A stretch of 5,633 bases of DNA, taken from NCBI GenBank assembly GCA_903886165.1, contig CAISLL010000328.1, positions 1-5,633 on the forward strand, in the 5' to 3' direction. This document shows positions 1-4,558 of this stretch, piece after piece. Source of the DNA: an uncultured beta proteobacterium. GTDB lineage: Bacteria > Pseudomonadota > Gammaproteobacteria > Burkholderiales > Burkholderiaceae_C. Under the pieces are notes generated by a model. That model saw nothing but the letters and a program-made list of their open reading frames with translations. It had not been told where the DNA came from and searched no databases. Made by a program: the position numbers and the translations under genes. Position 1 is the first letter of the stretch. Every line of letters begins with the position of its first letter.

Positions 1-1
1 C

Positions 2-268
2 CATGGCTTGGACAACTTGCGCATCCGTCTGCAAGACTTGCCGAATCTGATCAAGAACCCGGGTGATGGCATCGGCTTTGCGGCATGGCCTGCGTACCGG
101 GTGTCGAACGGTCAGATGTGGGGCATGCAGCAGCGCCTGAACGACTGTTACCGCCAGCAGCGTTTTCCCTACCCGGGCTTTGCCAGTGATGCCACGGTGG
201 CGTTGGGTGTCTATCTGGGTGTGAACAGCCAGGGTTCAAAGTCGGTCGCTCCGGCACTCAAACGCTAA
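2..268 (+). CDS. soxA: SoxA, C-terminal part (diheme/monoheme cytochrome c of thiosulfate oxidation), 5' truncated
   Basis: This is the last 88 codons of a gene that enters from the left edge; the frame is open from base 2 and ends at TAA 266-268. SoxA forms the SoxAX heterodimer in the periplasm, which oxidatively couples thiosulfate to the swinging-arm cysteine of SoxYZ. The visible part matches the SoxA C-terminus as I know it: a WPAYRVSNGQ segment (fragment residues 29-38), then RLNDCYRQQRFP, and an ALGVYL helix. The single cysteine (fragment residue 49, codon 146-148) sits where SoxA proteins carry the cysteine persulfide that ligates the active-site heme. No CXXCH motif is visible, so the heme attachment site or sites must lie upstream of the window. 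The next gene is SoxX, which strongly supports the call. The TTG at base 8 is not a start; it is an internal codon of the truncated frame. The length upstream cannot be judged. Confidence 0.9.
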   Translation, partial: HGLDNLRIRLQDLPNLIKNPGDGIGFAAWPAYRVSNGQMWGMQQRLNDCYRQQRFPYPGFASDATVALGVYLGVNSQGSKSVAPALKR

Positions 269-274
269 TGGATT

Positions 275-280
275 GGAGAA
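275..280 (+). promoter_or_regulatory. Shine-Dalgarno site deciding the soxX start
   Basis: GGAGAA lies five bases before ATG 286. It favours 286 over the in-frame ATG 268, which overlaps the soxA stop (TAATG) but has no comparable site before it. Starting at 286 also puts a lysine at residue 2 directly before the hydrophobic core, as expected of a secretion signal. Confidence 0.7.
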
Positions 281-285
281 GCCAC

Positions 286-939
286 ATGAAGAATCAAACT
301 GCAATTGTGTTTTCGACTATCTCGCTGGTGCTGGTCGCTGGGTGTGCGTCCGTTCCCGGTTCGGCTGAATTGGACAAGATCACCGCCGACATTGTGAAAG
401 CCTCTTTTACGGACAAAGGCATTGTCAAAGTAGGGGTGTTGAATCCTGAAGACATCAATGTGGCTTGCAGCGCAGCAGACGTTGCCGGCAAGCCTCTCGA
501 TCGCGAGATTGCTGCAGCGCTGGAGGCTGTCCAGCTCAAGACCATCAAGTGGCCTGCAGACGGTAACTACATGGGTGACTGGAAAAAGGGCGAGAGCCTG
601 GCGCAAAGTGGCCGTGGCCTGACATGGACCGACGAAGCAGGCGAGGCCAATGGCGGCAATTGCTACAACTGTCACAAGCTGGATCCGAAAGAAATTTCCT
701 ACGGCACCATTGGCCCAAGCCTGTACAACTACGGCAAGATTCGTGGTGTCACGGCTGACCCCACCAGCCCCTCGTCAAAAGCCATGATTGAGTACACCTG
801 GGGCAAGATCTGGAACGCAAAAGCCTACAACGCCTGTTCGGTGATGCCACGTGCCGTGCACAAAGGCATCATCACTGAAGCCCAGGCACGGGACCTGATG
901 GCCTTGCTGCTGGATCCCAAGTCGCCTGTGAACCAGTAA
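286..939 (+). CDS. soxX: SoxX, monoheme cytochrome c subunit of SoxAX, with lipoprotein-type signal
   Basis: Predicted 217 residues. SoxX pairs with SoxA and passes electrons from the thiosulfate-SoxYZ coupling reaction to the respiratory chain. The heme motif CYNCH is at residues 126-130 (codons 661-675). It is followed by the SoxX-typical block GTIGPSLYNYGKIRG at 140-154. The likely distal heme ligand is Met187 in the CSVMPRA segment. The N-terminus has Lys2, a hydrophobic stretch at about 6-18 and a lipobox-like LVAGC ending at Cys20; residue 21 is Ala, not Asp, which would not favour inner-membrane retention. About 90 residues lie between the signal and the heme domain; small SoxX proteins lack this, but I recall it in betaproteobacterial forms. 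Extra cysteines are at 61 and 184. The gene starts 17 bases after the soxA stop and is surely cotranscribed with it. The ATG at 268 would add six residues. No soxB follows; the next gene is convergent. The family call is firm, while lipidation is inference. Confidence 0.93.
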   Translation: MKNQTAIVFSTISLVLVAGCASVPGSAELDKITADIVKASFTDKGIVKVGVLNPEDINVACSAADVAGKPLDREIAAALEAVQLKTIKWPADGNYMGDWKKGESLAQSGRGLTWTDEAGEANGGNCYNCHKLDPKEISYGTIGPSLYNYGKIRGVTADPTSPSSKAMIEYTWGKIWNAKAYNACSVMPRAVHKGIITEAQARDLMALLLDPKSPVNQ

Positions 940-941
940 TC

Positions 942-1036
942 CCATTTCGAAATCATCCGTGTCGTTGTTGCTTCGCCTTGTCGTGCGTCTGCACTGCCTG
1001 CGGCTTCGCGCCTAGACACAAATGATTTGGAAAAGG
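942..1036. repeat. Imperfect inverted repeat, 22-bp arms around a 51-base centre, in a convergent gap
   Basis: Arms 942-963 and 1015-1036 pair at 18 of 22 positions. In a minus-strand transcript two of the four mismatches (958/1020 and 957/1021) become G-U pairs, giving 20 of 22, so the structure fits an RNA read leftward better than one read rightward. The centre (964-1014) holds a small GTGC/GCAC hairpin at 983-994 and two direct copies of a CTTCGC-containing motif (971-976 and 1004-1009). It lies just after the soxX stop and beyond the end of the minus-strand operon. It could be a bidirectional terminator or barrier to read-through, or a copy of a dispersed palindromic repeat. I cannot assign it to a named repeat family, and no second copy is in this window. 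Confidence 0.6.
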
Positions 1037-1057
1037 AATAACGGCTGCCAAGGCCGT
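1031..1057 (-). terminator. Candidate intrinsic terminator of the minus-strand operon
   Basis: Read on the minus strand, ACGGC and GCCGT (1057-1053 and 1045-1041) form a 5-bp GC-rich stem with a 7-base loop. The bases that follow are TATTCCTTTTCC, a broken T-rich tract. It begins about 30 bases after the stop codon of the MBL gene. The stem is short and the tract is interrupted, so this is a weak candidate; it overlaps the right arm of the larger inverted repeat. The same hairpin read on the plus strand has no T tract and is a poor terminator for soxX. Confidence 0.35.
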
Positions 1058-1087
1058 GGCCCGAGCAGCGGCGAGCCTGTGTACCGG

Positions 1088-2014
1088 TCAATTCGCGTTC
1101 TGCACGGTCTGCGCGGTGCGCATGGCGGCAGCACTGCGCACCAGTTCGGTCACCAGTTGATCCACCCAGGCCTCAAAACTCAGGTGTGAACTGTCCGCCT
1201 GGTGCAGATGCGCCACCAGGTCTGTGGCCCTGGCCCAGGCCAGCAGGGCGTCAAAAGATATCGTCTGCACTTCGAGCAGCTTGAACTTGACCAATACCTT
1301 GGCTGCATAGCGGGTGTGTTTGGCTGAGTCATTCATGAAGCTGCCCAGACGCTTGCGGGCACGTGCCAGGGCGCCTGGCACATCGGTGAATGCCGGGCCG
1401 TGGCCAGGAATGACGGTTCTGGCGTTCAGCGATTCGATCAGGTCAAGCGTTTGCCCCACTTCGGCAAACGCATCGTCTCCATCAAGCTCCGGGAATACCA
1501 CACCAAAGCCGTTTTCCCAAAGGGCATCGGCGGACAGCAGCAAGCGTGATGTCGGCTCGAACAAAATCACCGAATTGGGGTCGTGGCCGGGTGCGGCGTG
1601 TATCTGCCAAAGCTGGTCGCCCAAGGTGATCTCGGTGTCAGGCTGCAGTGCGGCGCTGAAGGTAAAGTGCTCGCAGGTTTGCCCGGTGGGTGTGTAGGAG
1701 AGGGCGTAGGGGTCCCAGGCGGCCACATGGGTAGCCTGACCCGGTGGGATCAATGTTTGCAGCTGGGGGTAGCGCGCTTGCAGCGCCGCGTTGCCACCAC
1801 AATGGTCGCTGTGCAAATGGGTGTTGACCAGCACATCGAGCGCGCGACCCTCTAGCCCTGCTTCCAAGAGCGCCAGAGTTTGCCCGGCATGGGTGGCATA
1901 GCCGCTGTCAATCAGGGCGCATTGGGCTGGCCCACAAATCAGGATGTTGTTGGACGACAGCCAGCCGCGCTCCAGCAGGGCGATGCCTTTGGGAAGTTTC
2001 GGGTGTTCTGTCAT
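1088..2014 (-). CDS. MBL-fold (metallo-beta-lactamase superfamily) metal-dependent hydrolase
   Basis: 308 residues. The fold's metal-binding set is complete: THLHSDHCGG gives His66, His68, Asp70 and His71; APGHD gives His144; SADALWE gives the bridging Asp163; and PGHGP gives His205. A two-metal hydrolase in the cytoplasm (no signal peptide seen) is therefore expected. After the MBL core, which ends near residue 225, about 80 residues of mostly helical sequence follow. This recalls the C-terminal helical or winged-helix extension of LACTB2-like members. The substrate cannot be read from the sequence: thioester, phosphodiester or nucleic acid hydrolysis are all open. It is the second gene of a two-gene operon; its ATG overlaps the upstream TGA by four bases (ATGA at 2014-2011), and no strong Shine-Dalgarno is visible, so translation is probably coupled. 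It converges on soxX, so a sulfur-specific role is not supported by transcription. MBL genes do occur in some sox clusters, which keeps the question open. Confidence 0.88.
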   Translation of the reverse strand: MTEHPKLPKGIALLERGWLSSNNILICGPAQCALIDSGYATHAGQTLALLEAGLEGRALDVLVNTHLHSDHCGGNAALQARYPQLQTLIPPGQATHVAAWDPYALSYTPTGQTCEHFTFSAALQPDTEITLGDQLWQIHAAPGHDPNSVILFEPTSRLLLSADALWENGFGVVFPELDGDDAFAEVGQTLDLIESLNARTVIPGHGPAFTDVPGALARARKRLGSFMNDSAKHTRYAAKVLVKFKLLEVQTISFDALLAWARATDLVAHLHQADSSHLSFEAWVDQLVTELVRSAAAMRTAQTVQNAN

Positions 2015-2745
2015 GGGGAAAAACCAAGGGTCAGGGTCAATTCGGACTCACAGGTCGCAAGGTCGGCATCAAACAGCTGGTTGATCCAGGCCGATTCCCG
2101 GGTGCGAATGGTGTCCAGGAAGGTATTGACGGCACCACTATTTGCCATGCCGGAAAAATGGTCAAAGCCAGCCTCAAGAAATCCTTGCAAGGAACCCAGC
2201 CCGGCGATTTCTGCCGGGCGGCGCATCATTTTGAGCAGCAACCGCAGGCCTGGCTTGCGGGTCAGACGGCCCAGCGATTCGCCAATATGGAGCACAGTTG
2301 CCAGTTGCCAGTTGCGTTCGCTGCGCTGATCTACTGAGCGCCAGGCCGTCAGGTAGCGTGCCGTGTCGCTCAGACCACTGGTTTCGCACCAGGCATGCGC
2401 CATGGCCAAGTCGAGTTCTTCGGTTTGTCGGTGCAGCACCGCCAGGGTGCGCACGGTGGTTATCACCGACTCAGGGAAGGTGCGCTCCATGGCAGGGGCA
2501 ATGCGCGCAAACTGGGCATCCCGGTCGCTGTAATCTTTTGCACTGTAGAGTTCTTCCAGAAAGAAGCTGATGCTTGGCGCAAACGTGGGGTTGGCCAGCA
2601 GGTCGGGGTAAGTGCCGGCAAAACGCTGCGCCTGCAGGTGTTTGATGCTCCGCAGCGCCCGGGCCAGTTCGCCGGGGGTGTTGGCCAGTTGCCGAAGCTC
2701 GGCGACACGGGCCAGTGCTTCGCGTATCTCTTCTGAAGCTGTCAT
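2011..2745 (-). CDS. Conserved helical protein of unknown function, first gene of the MBL operon
   Basis: 244 residues; I do not recognise a family whose function I can name. The sequence looks wholly alpha-helical and soluble, with no signal peptide, no membrane segment and no CXXC or nucleotide-binding motif. Two blocks look constrained: FFLEELYSAKDYSDRD at 61-76, rich in aromatics and acids, and RRPAEIAGLGSLQGFLEAGF at 175-194, followed by FLDTIRTRE (209-217). I believe proteins with this FF..LY...D...RD pattern occur as hypothetical proteins across Proteobacteria, but that is from memory. In-frame TAA sits five codons before the ATG and no other start codon intervenes, so ATG 2745 is the earliest possible start. 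No good Shine-Dalgarno precedes it (the bases before it are CTTCCCGCTAT). It overlaps the MBL gene by ATGA, which suggests the two products act together or need matched amounts. It is divergent from the GNAT gene across 114 bp. Confidence 0.85.
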   Translation of the reverse strand: MTASEEIREALARVAELRQLANTPGELARALRSIKHLQAQRFAGTYPDLLANPTFAPSISFFLEELYSAKDYSDRDAQFARIAPAMERTFPESVITTVRTLAVLHRQTEELDLAMAHAWCETSGLSDTARYLTAWRSVDQRSERNWQLATVLHIGESLGRLTRKPGLRLLLKMMRRPAEIAGLGSLQGFLEAGFDHFSGMANSGAVNTFLDTIRTRESAWINQLFDADLATCESELTLTLGFSP

Positions 2746-2834
2746 ATAGCGGGAAGTTTATCGGTGCGCTGCCATACAAACTGCGCGAAACGCGACACAT
2801 GCCCGAGAATTCTGATGTTTAGGGATGGTTATCT

Positions 2835-2852
2835 AGGGAAAACCCTTATATT
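2835..2852 (+). promoter_or_regulatory. Palindrome plus -10-like box before the GNAT gene
   Basis: AGGG-AAAA-CCCT (2835-2846) is a perfect 4+4 inverted repeat. It is followed at once by TATATT (2847-2852), which matches the sigma-70 -10 consensus at five of six bases. No convincing -35 box lies 16-18 bases upstream, so if this is a promoter it may need an activator. The palindrome would sit where RNA polymerase contacts the spacer, a good place for a repressor or activator. With this -10, transcription would start near 2859-2860, at or next to the ATG of the GNAT gene. This is inference from position and pattern only. Confidence 0.35.
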
Positions 2853-2859
2853 TGTGGCC

Positions 2860-3585
2860 ATGTCTGACACATTTTCTTTTCGCCATGACCCCCTGCATGC
2901 ATCAAGCCGCCATTTGGGTGGAGCATTGTTTCAGGCTGACGCGGCGCGTCGGCCGGGCAAGCCGGATGTGGTTGTTCCGATTCGCTCTTTGGGCGAAAAC
3001 CACCGCGCACGCATTGCCGGGCATCTGAAAATGCTGGATGCGCATGACCGTTATTTCCGTTTTGGTTTCAATGCATCCGACGAGCAGATAGATCGTTACG
3101 TGGCAGCCCTGGATTTTGATAGGGATGAGATTTTCGGTATTTACAACCGCCATCTGCAACTGATTGCCACCGCCCACCTTGCCTTTTCGCGCGATGAACG
3201 CCTGAATGCCTGTGCCGAGTTTGGCGTGTCGGTATTGGCGCGAACGCGTGGACGGGGTTTTGGCAAACGGCTGTTCGAGCGCGCCTTGATGCACGCGCGC
3301 AACCAGGGCGTGCGCATGATGTTTTTGCATGTGTTGAGCGAAAACAAGGTCATGCTCAAGATTGCCCGGGATGCGGGCGCCACGGTGGAGCGCGATGGGG
3401 CAGAGACCGAGGCCCACCTGCGCCTGCCACCGTCAACACTGAACAGCCATGTGACTGAACTGCTGGAAGAGCATCTGGCGCAGGCCAATTACCAGATCAA
3501 AGTGCAGGCCAAGCAGTTTCGCGACATGGTGACGCGCATGCAGAACAGTTGGCGTGAGGCCACTTCTGGCGACCAGTTGAACTGA
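2860..3585 (+). CDS. GNAT-family N-acetyltransferase
   Basis: 241 residues from ATG 2860. The GNAT acetyl-CoA-binding motif A is clear: FGVSVLARTRGRGFGKRLFE at about 121-140, with the R-x-x-G-x-G signature at Arg128, Gly131 and Gly133 before the pyrophosphate-binding helix. Motif B follows as the MMFLHVLSENKVMLKIARDAG region (153-173), in which the ENKVML helix is typical. The segment DRYFRFGFNASDEQIDRYV (63-81) resembles the N-terminal part of GNATs of the bacterial protein-acetyltransferase type. After the core, about 50 residues (193-241) form a helical tail. The acceptor (protein lysine, amine or small molecule) cannot be told. In-frame starts also exist at 2764, 2815 and 2854 (GTG). I chose 2860 because the upstream residues look non-coding, the putative promoter lies inside them, and family members I recall start with a similar MSDTF-like sequence. 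No start has a strong ribosome site. It is divergent from the minus-strand operon and 100 bp ahead of corC. Confidence 0.85.
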   Translation: MSDTFSFRHDPLHASSRHLGGALFQADAARRPGKPDVVVPIRSLGENHRARIAGHLKMLDAHDRYFRFGFNASDEQIDRYVAALDFDRDEIFGIYNRHLQLIATAHLAFSRDERLNACAEFGVSVLARTRGRGFGKRLFERALMHARNQGVRMMFLHVLSENKVMLKIARDAGATVERDGAETEAHLRLPPSTLNSHVTELLEEHLAQANYQIKVQAKQFRDMVTRMQNSWREATSGDQLN

Positions 3586-3591
3586 GGTCAA

Positions 3592-3620
3592 CACCGCCGC
3601 AATAGCGCAAACGGCGGGTG
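3592..3620 (+). other. GC-rich hairpin after the GNAT gene
   Basis: CCGCCG (3594-3599) and CGGCGG (3612-3617) form a 6-bp perfect stem around a 12-base loop. Two more pairs are possible (3593-3619 and 3592-3620) past a one-base bulge. It starts six bases after the GNAT stop. There is no T tract after it, so it is a poor intrinsic terminator. It may stabilise the 3' end or only attenuate read-through into corC. The rest of the 3586-3685 gap shows no promoter I would defend. Confidence 0.3.
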
Positions 3621-3685
3621 CTGGCCGGTCATCTTGGTTATCCGCTATCCTTATGGTGTGTTCAACAATGGCATGTTCTGCCTGA

Positions 3686-4558
3686 ATGGCTGTGTCAGAC
3701 CCCAACCCCATGCGTCCCGACCGGGAAGATAACCGCACCTTTTTACAGAAAATTGCCGAGTTCATTCACCCTGGACCGGACTCGACCGACGAACTCCTCG
3801 ACACACTGGTGGATGCAGAGCACAACCAACTGATTGGGGCCGATTCCCGGAAGATGCTGGAAGGCGTGATCCGCATGGCGGAGATGAGCGCCGGTGATGT
3901 GATGGTGCCTTCCACGCGCATGGAACTGGTCAACATTGAAGACCCGTACGACACCTTGATGCATGGCGTGATCGACACGGCGCACTCCCGTTTTCCCGTG
4001 TATGAGGGCGAACGCGAAAACATCATTGGCATTCTGATGGCGAAAGACCTGCTCAAATTGCAACGGGCACCGGAGCTGAACATTCGCGCCCTGTTGCGCC
4101 CAGCGGTGTTCGTGCCAGAGAGCAAGGGCTTGAACGATTTGCTGCGTGATTTTCAGAGCAACCACAACCACCTGGCGATCGTGATTGATGAGTTTGGCCG
4201 TGTCGCGGGCCTGGTCACGATCGAAGATGTGCTGGAGGAAATTGTGGGTGAGATCGAGGATGAATTTGACATAGCTGAGGACGAGGGCGATATTTTTGGC
4301 TTGGCCGACCGCAGCTACCGCGTCAGCGGCGACACCACCATCGAGCGCGTCGAGCATGCGTTTCGTGTCAAGCTTGTCAGCACCGACCCGGACGACGAAT
4401 TCGACACCATTGGCGGCCTGATTGCGCATGAGATGGGCCATGTGCCACGACGTGGTGAACACTATGTGATGGCAGGCCTCGACTTTTCCGTGATGCACAC
4501 CAAGGGTGGCGCGGTGAAGTGGTTCAAGGTGTCGCCGGTGCCTGATGGCCGGACTTGA
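3686..4558 (+). CDS. corC: CorC/YbeX, CBS-domain magnesium-cobalt homeostasis protein
   Basis: 290 residues from ATG 3686, the usual length for the soluble short form that lacks the membrane DUF21 domain. Two CBS domains lie at about 68-128 (MSAGDVMVPSTRM to GILMAKDLLKL) and 134-192 (LLRPAVFVPES to VTIEDVLEEIVGEI). They are followed by a very acidic linker (about 190-202) and the CorC_HlyC C-terminal domain at about 205-285 (YRVSGDTTIE, DTIGGLI, HEMGHVPRRGE). Tandem CBS pairs bind adenine nucleotides. The family is tied to Mg2+ and Co2+ efflux or resistance, and in E. coli YbeX has also been linked to ribosome-related phenotypes. Starts at GTG 3692 and ATG 3710 are possible; none has a strong Shine-Dalgarno, and GTG 3692 would give the MSDPNP-like N-terminus I recall in relatives. 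The gene overlaps lnt by 14 bases, the conserved corC-lnt arrangement. In enterics ybeY and ybeZ precede it; here a GNAT gene does. Confidence 0.93.
   Translation: MAVSDPNPMRPDREDNRTFLQKIAEFIHPGPDSTDELLDTLVDAEHNQLIGADSRKMLEGVIRMAEMSAGDVMVPSTRMELVNIEDPYDTLMHGVIDTAHSRFPVYEGERENIIGILMAKDLLKLQRAPELNIRALLRPAVFVPESKGLNDLLRDFQSNHNHLAIVIDEFGRVAGLVTIEDVLEEIVGEIEDEFDIAEDEGDIFGLADRSYRVSGDTTIERVEHAFRVKLVSTDPDDEFDTIGGLIAHEMGHVPRRGEHYVMAGLDFSVMHTKGGAVKWFKVSPVPDGRT

Noticed and set aside
265..675. Minus-strand frames opposite soxX
   Set aside because: Shadows of soxX; no ribosome site, domain or sensible start context.
1088..2014. Reading the MBL gene as a beta-lactamase, glyoxalase II or persulfide dioxygenase of the sox locus
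   Set aside because: The motifs fix only the superfamily. It is on the opposite strand from soxAX and has a C-terminal extension these families do not share, so a specific activity is not supported.
2298..2800. Overlapping frames on both strands across the 244-residue gene
   Set aside because: Compositional shadows; only the 2745-2011 frame has a consistent helical pattern and couples to the MBL gene.
2764..2859. N-terminal extension of the GNAT protein from starts at 2764 or 2815
   Set aside because: The extra residues look non-coding, would place the likely promoter inside the gene, and have no strong ribosome site; not fully excluded.
3634..3657. Promoter for corC (TTGGTT with TATCCT or TATGGT)
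   Set aside because: The spacing between the hexamers is wrong and the -10 matches are poor; a promoter may exist in the gap but I cannot place it.
3743..4498. Long minus-strand open frame (251 codons) opposite corC
   Set aside because: It lies wholly antisense to an unmistakable CorC; its His/Val/Gln-rich translation has no domain and is what the opposite strand of a GC-rich gene gives.
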